From: UBA7236 sp964638865
GTDB taxonomy: Bacteria > Bacteroidota > Bacteroidia > Chitinophagales > BACL12
Assembly: GCA_964638865.1 (NCBI GenBank)
Contig: CAZXBG010000004.1
Location: forward strand, 1 to 52,450
DNA: 52,450 bases
Direction: 5' to 3'
The notes under the pieces were generated by a model. That model saw nothing but the letters and a program-made list of their open reading frames with translations, was not told the DNA's origin and did no database searches. Position numbers and translations under genes: made by a program. Shown here one piece after another: positions 9,515-19,579 of the stretch (within the stretch, counting starts at the first letter, position 1; each line of letters starts with the position of its first letter).

Positions 9515-12451
9515 TTAAAACCACTTAGTGATCTTAAAGAAATAGGTACTGCCTATTTTAGGAGCACCAACAAAATATTGTTGTTCGTGATTGTATAAAT
9601 TGGTAATGAGCAATGAAAATTGCGTATCCTTAATATAATCAGGAGAATAGTTTAATGTTAGGTCGAGGTCGTGAATTTGTTCCACGGTTCCAACATAAGC
9701 ACCTGAATTTGCAGGATATGATTCTTGCCAACGGAAATTTAAACCTACATTAAGGTCCAGTTTTTTAATGTCGTAAAATGCGCGTACAGCTAATTTATTT
9801 TTAGGTGCATTTAATCCTACATAACCCAATTGCGCTCCTTCTAATGGAACGGAATCTTTATCTACCCAAGAATAAGAAAATTGCATGGTAAGATCATCAC
9901 TTGCATACCAGGTTACACCGAGATCGGCACCAAAAACAAAAATATCTCCAAGGTTAACATAGGTAACATATTTTGCACCGTCGGGATATTGTGTTGGTGA
10001 AATTGTTCCAACAGGTAAACCTGCACCTGCTGCTAATACAAGGTTAATGAATTCATCTACACCTGTTCCATTTCCGTTACCGCCGTAGTCAGGATTGTTA
10101 TCCAGATATGATGTTATAATGGAAGCGGTAATTTCATTTGATCCTGTAGTATCATTATAGTTATCCATAATAATAGGTGTAACATACGCTGCAAGTTCTG
10201 CACCATCAATAAATACATTCGGTGTGATATCCGTTAAAGGACTTACATAATCCTGTATCATATTATAATAAACATCTACAGTAGCAAAAACCTTATCGTT
10301 AAATAAAGATCCTTTCCAACCTACTTCAATGGTATTGGAAGCGGAGTTCATAATTGCACTGTAATCAGTAATGTTTTTAGGATCAATTACATCAAAGGAG
10401 GATGTTGTAAGATTTAATGCAGCTACAGTATTAGCAGCAACTTCAATATCATCGGGCAGCCAACCAACTAATGGTTCACCTAAACCCGGTATTACGTCAT
10501 TAAATGCAATCTCCAATAATCCTCTTGTAGCATCCCAAATAACATTATTTAATTCGAGACTATTATCTAGGGAAAAATATTGATCAGAACCATATCCTAA
10601 ATATTCGGCAAATGGAGAGGTGTATTGTGGCATTCCCACATCATCATATGAATAAGTAAATCCATCTCTGTTTCCAATTGCATACAAAGGCATTGCAGGT
10701 TCGTAATCGGAACCTAAAATTGTTTGAAATAATCCGGAATATCCTGTCAGATCACTTAATTGTAAAATATCGAGATTTAAATTATTGGAACTCGGTGCAG
10801 AAAATGAACGGTTGTATGTTAATCTGAAAGTATTTTTCTGATTTGCTTTATAAACAACTGCTGCGCGTGGAGCAAAAAATGGCTGATCAACAAAATTGTG
10901 ATAGTCATATCTCAAGGCTGCTATTAAACTGAATTTGCTGTTTACTTTGTAATCTCCTTGCGTGTATGCACCAATCTCGGTAATATTATCATCCTCTTCA
11001 TTTTTTCCATTGATGGTATTTTCCGTATCTGGCCTTGTGAAAATTGCGTCAACACCATAAATGAGGTTTAATTTTTTGTTAACCAGTTCATTTGCATGTT
11101 GCACTTGTCCGACATATTGTTTCGAATGGTCAATAATCAAATCACCTGTGCGAAATAAATAAGTCTCACCGGCATCACTTCCATTAATAAATGCCTGTGC
11201 AAACCAATCTTTATTCGTATAACGCAATTGAGCATAATAGTATTTCCAGTTAACTGCCTGTCCGGCCCCAATACCTGTTAATTCAATGCCGTCATTTTCC
11301 GTTAGTCCTCCGGTAAAAATTATTTCGGCTGAATTTTTAAATCTATAATCAAAACGAAGATCAACGCCTATTTTTTCAATATGTGTATCGCGCACATTCG
11401 GAATAGTGTCGCCAAATGGAATTCTTCCTTCGGAAGTTTGAGTTCCCTGTTGAATATAATTCGGTTCAAAAGGGTCATCATATAACCAATCGTTCCCATT
11501 TAGATAGGTAAAGGAGATCTTATACCCGAACTTATCCTTAATTTTTCCGGAATGGCGAAAAGAGGCAGTATAAAACATTCTGTCGCCTATGGCATCATCA
11601 TCAAATAATGGGGTATAACTATAATTGGTATCAGCGGCCAGATCATCAGAAAATAATGGGTTTGATATCAAAATTGTATCAGAGATCTTACTTCTGAATC
11701 CTAATCCGACACTTGCCGCAGTCATATAATTCTTTTCCTGCGAAAGGGGCGATTTGGTTATCATGTGAACCACACCATTAGAACAGTTTGGTCCATACAA
11801 TGCAGATGCCGGGCCCCGTAATATTTCAATTCGTTCGAGATCGGCATTATCTGTGGGAATGAAAGTAGCCACATTTGCCCGTAAGGAAGGAACAGCGCAA
11901 TACCTGTTATCAACCATCATCAAAAGCGAACCGGAAAATATATTATTAAATCCTCTTACCACCACGTTTGTTTGTATTAGTCCTGTATTCACAATGTCAA
12001 CACCCGGAACCCCTTTAATATTGGCCATTGGTGTTAAAGCAACTGTATTTTTGAGTTGCTCGGTGGTAATAAGACTAATAGACGCCGGGGCATCCAATAT
12101 TTTTTCCTGTCTTCTTGATGCGCTGATTACAACGGCATCGAGGTCAAAACCCTCCGGTGACAAATTAATGGTCAAAAATCCGGAAGTGCCTATGGAGACT
12201 TCCATTTCAGAATACCCAACTGATCTTACACTAAGGGTATTAGCCTCGGTTGGGATACTCAGATTAAATTTACCTTCAAGGTCGGTAGAGGCACCAATTC
12301 CATTGTTTTCCTTCACCATTACAGTAGCTCCGGGTATGGTAAGTCCGGTTTCCAAATCTTTTACAACTCCCGAAATTGTGCGGTTTTGGGCTAAAAGGCT
12401 GATAGGTGTGCTAAGAAGGAGGATAGTTAGGATCGTAAAAATTTTTCTCAT
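9515..12451 (-). CDS. TonB-dependent receptor with carboxypeptidase-like N-terminal domain
   Basis: This 978-aa outer-membrane protein has a signal peptide (residues 1-21, ending LLAQ). A carboxypeptidase regulatory-like beta-sandwich follows (about 24-105, ISGVVKDLETGLTIPGATV). Next is a plug domain (about 115-235, with ERIEILRGPASALYGPNCSNG, the hallmark of plugs next to the TonB box). The rest is a 22-stranded-type barrel ending in aromatic Phe (FFKITKWF). It is a family member in which energy from TonB-ExbBD drives uptake of a large or scarce ligand. No SusD partner is adjacent, so a siderophore, cobalamin, metal or peptide ligand is as possible as a glycan. No regulator or uptake partner is nearby to settle it. 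Confidence 0.92.
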   Translation of the reverse strand: MRKIFTILTILLLSTPISLLAQNRTISGVVKDLETGLTIPGATVMVKENNGIGASTDLEGKFNLSIPTEANTLSVRSVGYSEMEVSIGTSGFLTINLSPEGFDLDAVVISASRRQEKILDAPASISLITTEQLKNTVALTPMANIKGVPGVDIVNTGLIQTNVVVRGFNNIFSGSLLMMVDNRYCAVPSLRANVATFIPTDNADLERIEILRGPASALYGPNCSNGVVHMITKSPLSQEKNYMTAASVGLGFRSKISDTILISNPLFSDDLAADTNYSYTPLFDDDAIGDRMFYTASFRHSGKIKDKFGYKISFTYLNGNDWLYDDPFEPNYIQQGTQTSEGRIPFGDTIPNVRDTHIEKIGVDLRFDYRFKNSAEIIFTGGLTENDGIELTGIGAGQAVNWKYYYAQLRYTNKDWFAQAFINGSDAGETYLFRTGDLIIDHSKQYVGQVQHANELVNKKLNLIYGVDAIFTRPDTENTINGKNEEDDNITEIGAYTQGDYKVNSKFSLIAALRYDYHNFVDQPFFAPRAAVVYKANQKNTFRLTYNRSFSAPSSNNLNLDILQLSDLTGYSGLFQTILGSDYEPAMPLYAIGNRDGFTYSYDDVGMPQYTSPFAEYLGYGSDQYFSLDNSLELNNVIWDATRGLLEIAFNDVIPGLGEPLVGWLPDDIEVAANTVAALNLTTSSFDVIDPKNITDYSAIMNSASNTIEVGWKGSLFNDKVFATVDVYYNMIQDYVSPLTDITPNVFIDGAELAAYVTPIIMDNYNDTTGSNEITASIITSYLDNNPDYGGNGNGTGVDEFINLVLAAGAGLPVGTISPTQYPDGAKYVTYVNLGDIFVFGADLGVTWYASDDLTMQFSYSWVDKDSVPLEGAQLGYVGLNAPKNKLAVRAFYDIKKLDLNVGLNFRWQESYPANSGAYVGTVEQIHDLDLTLNYSPDYIKDTQFSLLITNLYNHEQQYFVGAPKIGSTYFFKITKWF

Positions 12452-12653
12452 AGGCTCTTCGTTTAATTAGGTTGATTAAGTGAATAGGTTGCTATTTTTA
12501 CACATTAATTCCGGTTTAAAGGTTTGAAAATACAATTTTTTAATTTCAAAAATGCAAAATCGTATTGATAACACAAAAAAGGTTTAATCTTTGAACCGGG
12601 CTTAAAAGACCGAAATTTATACAATAGTTATTTAAAATTAAAATCGCGTTTAG

Positions 12654-15600
12654 TTGAAAAGAAAGACACTTCATTTATTCACCACCTTTATTTTATTATG
12701 CACGGCATCTTTAGTTGCTTTTTTTTACAGTACCGGTAAACATAAATTTGAAGTGGAGGAAAGTGCCAAAACCATTGAAAGGGCTTACCAGCAATTTGAA
12801 AAGGAGATCATTCGAACGATCTCCGATCCGGTTATTATCAGCAACTTAATTACGGATTCTTATACCTTCGGTGAATTCAGTAAACTTGCCGAGCAGCCAT
12901 ATGGATTGATCATTTATCAAAACGACAGTGCCGTTATCTGGACCAATAATTTTATTACTCCAGTTAAGGCGCAAATGGTGTATAACGATGCTCCACTATT
13001 TATTTCCGAATCCAATGGGGAATATGTAATGCTGCAACACGATTTTCCCGGAAATATTCATGTGATAGGATTTTTACCTCTGCAATTTGAATTCGGAATA
13101 AAAAACAAATATCTGAACCATGTTAAAACACCCGGAATCCAAATTCACGATCATCTTAAATTAAAGGCGCGTGCAGAGCCGGGTTCTTATGCCGTGCATT
13201 CCTTAAATGGGAATGAGATATTTCATATTACGGAGAACCCTAATATTCAAAATATTACGGAGTATAATAAATTCATGTATATCTCTATAATATTCGCATT
13301 TATAACGCTGATGATCATTTGCACATCCCTGGCAAAATATTTTCTGAATAAATTCAACCGGGTGGTAGGCACCTTATTCCTGATGGTAGAATTAATTGGT
13401 GTTTATATTATTACAAATCTGTTGTTATACAATAAGATATTCAGTTTTTTGCCGCTCTTCGATCCGCAATATTATGGTTCACCCGGCATTGCCAATTCCA
13501 CAGGCGATCTGATGATAAAAACAATTTTATTATTCTGTTTTGCCTTATTTTTTTCCCGGTATTTTTATATCAAAGGTCCTTCAAAAGATTCTGCTTTCAG
13601 AAGTTTACTATTTCAAATTGTAATGGCATTGTTCATTGGTGTAGCAACCTTAATTACCGGATACATCTTTCGCAGCCTTATTATTGACTCGTCCATCTCC
13701 TTTGATATACATAACTTCTTTTCTTTAAATTATTTCAGTTTCACAGGATTTCTATGCATTTCTATTCTATTGCTGAGTTACTTTTTCATTATTATCCGTT
13801 GTATTGAAATAGTTGTAAAAAATGCTTCCAATAAATATACATTTAGTTTGGTTGTATTAACATCGGGGTTTGTGTTGCTGTTGACTCAATATTATTTGGG
13901 GAAAACCATTCAATATGATATGATCCTATTTGTAACCGGATTCGTTTTGTTAAGGGCATTTTTAATGAGCAAAAAAATAAGTACTCGTTCCTTAGGTGGA
14001 ATGATGTTATGGCTGATTTATTTTTCTGCCTTCAGTGCATATGTGTTTAATACCTCCATTTATAAAAAGGAGGAAGAGACCAAACGATTATATGCAATTA
14101 AGAAATCAATAGAAAAGGATCCCATCACAGAGTATTTATTCAGTGAGGTGGAAACGAATATTGTAAAGCAACTCGCTATGCAAGGACAATTTAGAGACAA
14201 CGGAGATAAAATTCGTCCGGGTATTATCAATCAGATACGACAAGATCTTCAGGCAAATTATTTTAAAAAATATGAAACAGATATCTCTATTTACAGGAAC
14301 GACACTTTGTTAATTGCGACCTCTGATGATAATAATTCCTCGCGATTCCCTTTGGTTGATGCAATTGAAAATAATGGCGAATTTACTTCCGCAAAAAACC
14401 TTTACTTTATTAATGATTATACCGGTAATTATTATTATCTGGCTGAATTGCCGGTATATACTGATTCTGCAGATGAATATGTTGCATATTTAAGGATGTT
14501 GCCGAAAAAATTCAGTGGTGAGAGTATTTATCCTGAATTGCTTATTGACGATGATCTTCGAACGTCGGAAAGTTTTGTGAATTTTGACTATGCTATTTAT
14601 AATGATCACACGCTTTCTGAACGTGAAGGAGAATATCCATACCCACTTATGGATATATTTTATGTTAATAAGGATGAGGAAGCATCTGATATTATTCAAA
14701 ATGATTTTGACCATTATGTTTATAAAGTAAATGAAACAAAAAAAGTAGTAGTATCTTCTCCACAATCAAGTTGGTTTGAACCTATTTCTATCTTTTCTTA
14801 TTTGTTTTTTTTCAACCTCATATTTCTTGTTGTTATTTTATTATTGGAGCTTTGCAGCCGAATTATACAGGGTAATATCATTTTAAAGGAATGGATAAAT
14901 ACCTCACTGCAAAACAAGATCCAAACATCCGTAATCAGTCTTATCATTTTTGCATTTATTTTAATGGGAGTTGCAACAGTATATTATATTTCCAACCAAT
15001 ATAATTTTTCGCATCAACAGCGATTGCTCAGTAAGATCGAGGCGGTACAGACAAATATTGATTTTTTAATTAATGAGAACAAACGAAAAGAAACTAGAGG
15101 AATTTCCAATGTTCAAATGAAAAAAATTGGAAACAGGGTTGCAGAATTATCTGAAATTCATGATATGGATATCAATATCTACAGACCTGACGGCGACCTC
15201 ACAGCTTCTTCTCAACCCGATATTTTTGATAAAGGACTTGTATCAAAAAAAATGAATTCACTGGCTTTTTTTAAAATGAGTTGTGATAAAGAAACTTGGT
15301 TTATTCAAACAGAAAACATTGGTGATCTTGCATTTTTATCAGCATATGTTCCGGTATTGGACGATGCTGGTGAAACAATGTTCTATCTCAACCTCCCTTA
15401 TTTTGCCACTGAATTAAATTTGCGCACAGAGATATCTTCCTTTATGGTAACTCTAGTAAATGTTTATGTTTTATTGTTGATAGTAGCAGGTATTATTGCT
15501 TTTGTAGTATCAAAATCCATAACACGTCCTCTTGCAAATATTGCGGGCAAATTTAAAGGAATTAAACTGGGAACTTTAAATGAACCAATCTACTGGACAC

Positions 15601-16364
15601 ATGATGATGAGATCGGTTTATTAGTAGGGGAATATAATAAAATGTTGCAGGAGTTGGAGAACAGTGCAAATCTCCTTGCAAAGTCGGAACGTGAGAGTGC
15701 ATGGCGCGACATGGCAAAACAGGTAGCGCATGAAATTAAAAATCCGCTTACTCCAATGCGGTTAAGTATTCAGCATTTACAACGCGCAATACAATCGAAT
15801 GCTCCAAATGTAAAGGAGCTTACACGCAAGGTGACGGAAACTATTTTGGAACAAATAGACAATCTTTCCAATATCGCTTCAGAATTTTCGAACTTTGCTG
15901 TAATGCCTAAAGCAGTGAATGAAATTCTTTGTTTAAATGATGTACTGGAAAATGCAACCGCTTTATTTATAGAAAATGAAGAAGCCGAAATTAAACTGGA
16001 ATTACCTTTCGAAAAGATAGAAATCTTTGCAGATAAAAATCAATTATTAAGGGTATTTAATAATGTCATAAAAAATGCAATTCAATCCATACCCGACGAT
16101 AGAGATGGGTTAATAGAAATTGACCTGCATTTACTGGATTCACGAGGTTTGTTGCGCATTAAAGATAATGGATCAGGAATTTCCGAAGAGGAAAAGGACA
16201 AAGTTTTTGTGCCGAACTTTACCACAAAAAGTTCCGGTATGGGAATAGGGCTTGCCATGTGTAAAAATATTGTAGAAGGTGCCGGTGGATATATATGGTT
16301 TGAATCAACGGTTAATGTTGGCACTACATTTTTTATAGAATTTCCAACAGATACGAAAAAATGA
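12654..16364 (+). CDS. Giant membrane sensor histidine kinase, NtrY-like
   Basis: This 1236-aa protein has a TTG start (no ATG nearby). An N-terminal membrane anchor (about 10-28) and a periplasmic stretch lead to a cluster of about seven hydrophobic helices (roughly 205-465). A second extracytoplasmic region (470-710) is followed by more helices near 713-735 and 760-785. A third sensor region and a helix near 930-950 lead into a HAMP-like linker. The kinase core shows the phosphoacceptor His1026 in VAHEIKNPLTPMRLS, an NtrY-type H-box. The N-box is FNNVIKNAIQSI (about 1134), with G1 DNGSGIS and G2 GMGIGLAM. It would autophosphorylate and pass phosphate to a regulator. Its stop overlaps the hemL start, so the two are probably co-translated. 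The unusual three-part sensor is seen in the sequence; its ligand is unknown. Confidence 0.9.
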   Translation: MKRKTLHLFTTFILLCTASLVAFFYSTGKHKFEVEESAKTIERAYQQFEKEIIRTISDPVIISNLITDSYTFGEFSKLAEQPYGLIIYQNDSAVIWTNNFITPVKAQMVYNDAPLFISESNGEYVMLQHDFPGNIHVIGFLPLQFEFGIKNKYLNHVKTPGIQIHDHLKLKARAEPGSYAVHSLNGNEIFHITENPNIQNITEYNKFMYISIIFAFITLMIICTSLAKYFLNKFNRVVGTLFLMVELIGVYIITNLLLYNKIFSFLPLFDPQYYGSPGIANSTGDLMIKTILLFCFALFFSRYFYIKGPSKDSAFRSLLFQIVMALFIGVATLITGYIFRSLIIDSSISFDIHNFFSLNYFSFTGFLCISILLLSYFFIIIRCIEIVVKNASNKYTFSLVVLTSGFVLLLTQYYLGKTIQYDMILFVTGFVLLRAFLMSKKISTRSLGGMMLWLIYFSAFSAYVFNTSIYKKEEETKRLYAIKKSIEKDPITEYLFSEVETNIVKQLAMQGQFRDNGDKIRPGIINQIRQDLQANYFKKYETDISIYRNDTLLIATSDDNNSSRFPLVDAIENNGEFTSAKNLYFINDYTGNYYYLAELPVYTDSADEYVAYLRMLPKKFSGESIYPELLIDDDLRTSESFVNFDYAIYNDHTLSEREGEYPYPLMDIFYVNKDEEASDIIQNDFDHYVYKVNETKKVVVSSPQSSWFEPISIFSYLFFFNLIFLVVILLLELCSRIIQGNIILKEWINTSLQNKIQTSVISLIIFAFILMGVATVYYISNQYNFSHQQRLLSKIEAVQTNIDFLINENKRKETRGISNVQMKKIGNRVAELSEIHDMDINIYRPDGDLTASSQPDIFDKGLVSKKMNSLAFFKMSCDKETWFIQTENIGDLAFLSAYVPVLDDAGETMFYLNLPYFATELNLRTEISSFMVTLVNVYVLLLIVAGIIAFVVSKSITRPLANIAGKFKGIKLGTLNEPIYWTHDDEIGLLVGEYNKMLQELENSANLLAKSERESAWRDMAKQVAHEIKNPLTPMRLSIQHLQRAIQSNAPNVKELTRKVTETILEQIDNLSNIASEFSNFAVMPKAVNEILCLNDVLENATALFIENEEAEIKLELPFEKIEIFADKNQLLRVFNNVIKNAIQSIPDDRDGLIEIDLHLLDSRGLLRIKDNGSGISEEEKDKVFVPNFTTKSSGMGIGLAMCKNIVEGAGGYIWFESTVNVGTTFFIEFPTDTKK

Positions 16365-17680
16365 TGAAAAGAATAAGATCAGAACAATTATTTGAGGAAG
16401 CAAAGCAATATTTTCCGGGTGGCGTAAGCTCACCTGTTCGTGCATTTAAAACTGTTTTTGGCGCTCCGATTTTTGTAAAAAGGGGTAAAGGAAGCAGGAT
16501 ATGGGATGAGGATGACAATGAGTTTATCGATTTTTGTTGCTCCTGGGGGCCACTAATTCTAGGTCATGCGGATGATCGGGTTTTAAAATCTGTGGGCGAT
16601 GCTTTAATAAATGGTACATCGTTTGGCACTCCAACAAAATTTGAGAATATTTTAGGAAAATTAATTCTTGATAATCATAAGTATGTCGAAAAGATCCGAT
16701 TTGTTTCCTCCGGTACTGAAGCAGTAATGAGTGCAGTGAGATTGGCAAGAGGATATACCGGAAAAAATAAGATACTAAAATTCGACGGATGTTATCATGG
16801 GCATACCGATTCGTTATTAGTAAAAGCAGGCTCCGGACTGGTTACACTTGGAGAAACATCTTCAGCAGGTGTGCCGCCCGCTTTGGCGACTGAGACTATA
16901 GTTGTTGAATTAGATAATGAGGAAGCAATTATAGCAGCAATTCAGAAATATAACGGAGAAATAGCCTGCATTATAATAGAACCTATTCCTGCAAATAATG
17001 GATTATTATTGCAACGAAAAGAATATCTCCAATTCTTGCGCGATATATGTTCTAAAAATAATATACTGCTCATTTTTGATGAAGTGATATCCGGATTTCG
17101 AATTGGATTTGAGGGTGCTTCGGGATTTTATGATATTAAACCGGATATTATAACCTTCGGTAAAATTATTGGCGGAGGATTACCTGTAGGCGCTTACGGG
17201 GCAAGTAAAGAGATTATGAAAATGATTTCCCCCGATGGGCCGGTTTATCAGGCTGGAACCTTATCAGGAAATCCACTTTCCATTTCCGCAGGAATAGCCC
17301 AATTGAAATCATGTCTTGAACCTGAATTTTACAGCGCACTAACACAAAAAACTAAAAGTCTTGCTGACCGTATAAATGCTTTTACTTTTGAAAATAAAAT
17401 ACCTGTTAATATTCTCTATTTAGGTTCAGTTTTTTGGATATCCTTTTCAGAAAATTGCGTCATCAGAAAGGCATCACAAATTGATGCAGAGATGGTTAAT
17501 AAATTTAAATATCTGCATATTGAATTGTTGCAACGCGGTATTTATATAGGCCCTTCAGGTTATGAAGTATGTTTTATTTCACAAGCACATACGGAAGAGG
17601 ATATTTTATATGCATCTGAAATTATTTGCGATGTTCTGGCTTTGATCTTTGACAAAAATTATACATTGAACAATGGCTAA
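16361..17680 (+). CDS. hemL: Glutamate-1-semialdehyde 2,1-aminomutase
   Basis: This 439-aa PLP enzyme of the C5 pathway turns glutamate-1-semialdehyde into 5-aminolevulinate for haem synthesis. The N-terminus has the family motif PGGVSSPVRAF. Further family blocks are RFVSSGTEAVMSA, the DGCYHGHTD loop, LIFDEVISGFR, and ITFGKIIGGGLPVGAYG with the Schiff-base Lys268. The length fits the family. The ATG overlaps the stop of the upstream kinase, and the coding region overlaps the start of the next kinase by 8 nt. This places a haem-biosynthesis gene inside a signalling operon. hemH lies further on at 23.9 kb. Confidence 0.96.
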   Translation: MMKRIRSEQLFEEAKQYFPGGVSSPVRAFKTVFGAPIFVKRGKGSRIWDEDDNEFIDFCCSWGPLILGHADDRVLKSVGDALINGTSFGTPTKFENILGKLILDNHKYVEKIRFVSSGTEAVMSAVRLARGYTGKNKILKFDGCYHGHTDSLLVKAGSGLVTLGETSSAGVPPALATETIVVELDNEEAIIAAIQKYNGEIACIIIEPIPANNGLLLQRKEYLQFLRDICSKNNILLIFDEVISGFRIGFEGASGFYDIKPDIITFGKIIGGGLPVGAYGASKEIMKMISPDGPVYQAGTLSGNPLSISAGIAQLKSCLEPEFYSALTQKTKSLADRINAFTFENKIPVNILYLGSVFWISFSENCVIRKASQIDAEMVNKFKYLHIELLQRGIYIGPSGYEVCFISQAHTEEDILYASEIICDVLALIFDKNYTLNNG

Positions 17681-18677
17681 TATCTCAAAATCAAGATATT
17701 TTTTATTTTTTCATGTGGTGTTTATTTACATCATTGCTTCCTTTATTTGGTGGTCGTATTTACTACATAAAAATAATTATGAGAATTATGATGAAATTAT
17801 AAGTCGAGAAGAAACAATTTTTTTGCAAAGTGGTAGAAACCTATCTGATTTTTATTCCACTGCAATATATACCCGTCTACACAGCGATTTCAGAAGAACA
17901 GAATTAATGTTATATGGTGAGGGAGTTGTATTTATAGGCCTTATTACACTTGGTTTTTGGCGAATGCGCAAAACATTTCGGGAGGAAGTTGCACTTACAC
18001 GACAACAAAATAATTTTTTATTGTCCATTACACATGAATTAAAATCACCGCTGGCATCACTCAAATTATCGATGCAGACAATTCAGAAAAGACAACTGGA
18101 TGCTGAACAGGTAAAAACAATGGCTGATATGTCGCTCGACGATATAGAAAGATTAGAATCTTTGGTGGAAAATATTCTTCTTGCATCAAAAATCGAAAGC
18201 ACGAATTTCCGATTAAATAAGGAATTGATTGACCTGACATCCATCACAAAAAATATCCTTGACCGCATTAAAATAAAATTTAAAGGTCAACGCAATTTTA
18301 AAGGTCAGATTGAGGATAATGTTTATTTTTATGGTGACAGATTTTCCTTTTCTGCTGTGATCTATAACCTTATTGAAAATGCCATCAAATATTCCGGTGA
18401 GGGTGCTGATATAATGGTTGAATTAAAGGGTGACGATAATAATATATATATGAAAATTTCAGATACCGGAATTGGCATTCCTGAAGTGGAGAAGGGAAAA
18501 ATTTTTGGTAGATTCTACCGCATTGGAACGGAGGAAACCAGAAAGACTAAGGGAACAGGGTTGGGCTTATTTATCGTGAATCAAGTGGTATTGATGCATT
18601 CAGGTAAGATAGAGGTTAAAAATAATACACCTGTTGGGAGTATCTTTGAGATAACAATACCTGTCGGAACGGCCTGA
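17673..18677 (+). CDS. Two-component sensor histidine kinase
   Basis: This 334-aa protein has two membrane helices (about 8-28 and 75-94) around a short periplasmic loop of about 45 residues. A HisKA domain follows directly (His121 in ITHELKSPLASLKLS), without a clear HAMP. The HATPase domain shows the N-box YNLIENAIKYS, G1 DTGIGIP, the F-box IFGRFYRIG, and G2 GTGLGLFIV. The small periplasmic loop suggests sensing within the membrane or through a partner. The start overlaps the end of hemL by 8 nt, and the cognate regulator gene follows on the same strand. Confidence 0.93.
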   Translation: MANISKSRYFLFFHVVFIYIIASFIWWSYLLHKNNYENYDEIISREETIFLQSGRNLSDFYSTAIYTRLHSDFRRTELMLYGEGVVFIGLITLGFWRMRKTFREEVALTRQQNNFLLSITHELKSPLASLKLSMQTIQKRQLDAEQVKTMADMSLDDIERLESLVENILLASKIESTNFRLNKELIDLTSITKNILDRIKIKFKGQRNFKGQIEDNVYFYGDRFSFSAVIYNLIENAIKYSGEGADIMVELKGDDNNIYMKISDTGIGIPEVEKGKIFGRFYRIGTEETRKTKGTGLGLFIVNQVVLMHSGKIEVKNNTPVGSIFEITIPVGTA

Positions 18678-18764
18678 TAAACAGACAAAAAGATGACAGA
18701 AAAATAAAAACCAAAATCATTGTGTGGCGTATACTCAAACCAACTGCACAAAAAAACCGCGACT

Positions 18765-19457
18765 ATGAACTACAGAATTTTAATTGTTGAGGATGAAGAC
18801 CACATCCGAGAAAATCTTAAATTAAATTTAGAATTGGAAGGCTATGAAGTGATTGCCGTGCCCGATGGTGCAAAAGCATTAAAAGCTTTCCGCGAACAGC
18901 GTTTTGATCTCGTAATTCTGGATGTAATGTTACCGGAAATGGATGGTTTTGATGTTTGTGAACAAATGCGTTTAGAGGATAGAGAAACCCTCATTTTATT
19001 TTTAACAGCAAAGGATGCAAGTGTTGACAAAATAAAAGGATTAAAAACTGGTGGTGATGATTATATGACCAAACCATTTAATCTCGAAGAATTATTATTG
19101 AGAATAATAAATCTGCTCAAACGCAGTTCTAAAAATCCCGCAGAAGATAAATTTCATGAATATAGTTTTGGAGGCAACACGATCAATTTTGTTACGTATG
19201 ATGCAATTGGTAGAAATGGTGTTGTAAAACTCACCAATAAAGAATTAAAATTATTAAAACTTCTTATCGATAGAAAAAACGAAGTAGTATCTCGAACTCT
19301 AATCTTACAAACAGTTTGGGGATATGATGTATATCCATCAACAAGAACAATTGATAATTTTATACTCGCATTTAGAAAGTATTTTGAAGCAGATCCTAAA
19401 AACCCTGTATTTTTTCATGCTATTCGGGGAGTGGGGTATAAATTCACAGATAAGTAA
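18765..19457 (+). CDS. OmpR-family response regulator
   Basis: This is a 230-aa regulator. The ATG at 18765 is preferred because the receiver domain begins there (MNYRILIVEDED); the frame extends upstream without homology. Acidic residues lie at about 9-12, the phosphoacceptor is Asp53 (VILDVMLPEMDG), and the receiver closes with DYMTKPF. The C-terminal winged helix shows LTNKELKLLKLL and the wing sequence RGVGYKF. It is the expected partner of the kinase ending at 18677, and may also serve the giant kinase upstream. Target genes cannot be read from the sequence. Confidence 0.94.
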   Translation: MNYRILIVEDEDHIRENLKLNLELEGYEVIAVPDGAKALKAFREQRFDLVILDVMLPEMDGFDVCEQMRLEDRETLILFLTAKDASVDKIKGLKTGGDDYMTKPFNLEELLLRIINLLKRSSKNPAEDKFHEYSFGGNTINFVTYDAIGRNGVVKLTNKELKLLKLLIDRKNEVVSRTLILQTVWGYDVYPSTRTIDNFILAFRKYFEADPKNPVFFHAIRGVGYKFTDK

Positions 19458-19517
19458 TTAACTCACTACTTGTTGAATAAATGTTTCCACAAAACAGTCA
19501 AGAGCCAAAAGGCATTT

Positions 19518-19549
19518 GATCGTTTTTTAAAGGTTATGAATTATATTTG
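19518..19549 (+). promoter_or_regulatory. Promoter of the CotH/lamin-tail gene
   Basis: TATATTTG (19542-19549) is an exact TAnnTTTG match. TTTG ends at 19518, leaving a spacer of 23 nt, slightly longer than usual. The box contains the in-frame TTG at 19547, which argues against a start there and for the ATG at 19580. Confidence 0.6.
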
Positions 19550-19579
19550 TGTCCTATTAGTCACACAGATTATTACTTT

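Noticed and set aside
11853..12470. A long open frame of about 205 codons on the + strand
   Set aside because: It runs antisense to the plug and N-terminal part of the TonB receptor gene, which has clear domains; the reading has no signal or motif.
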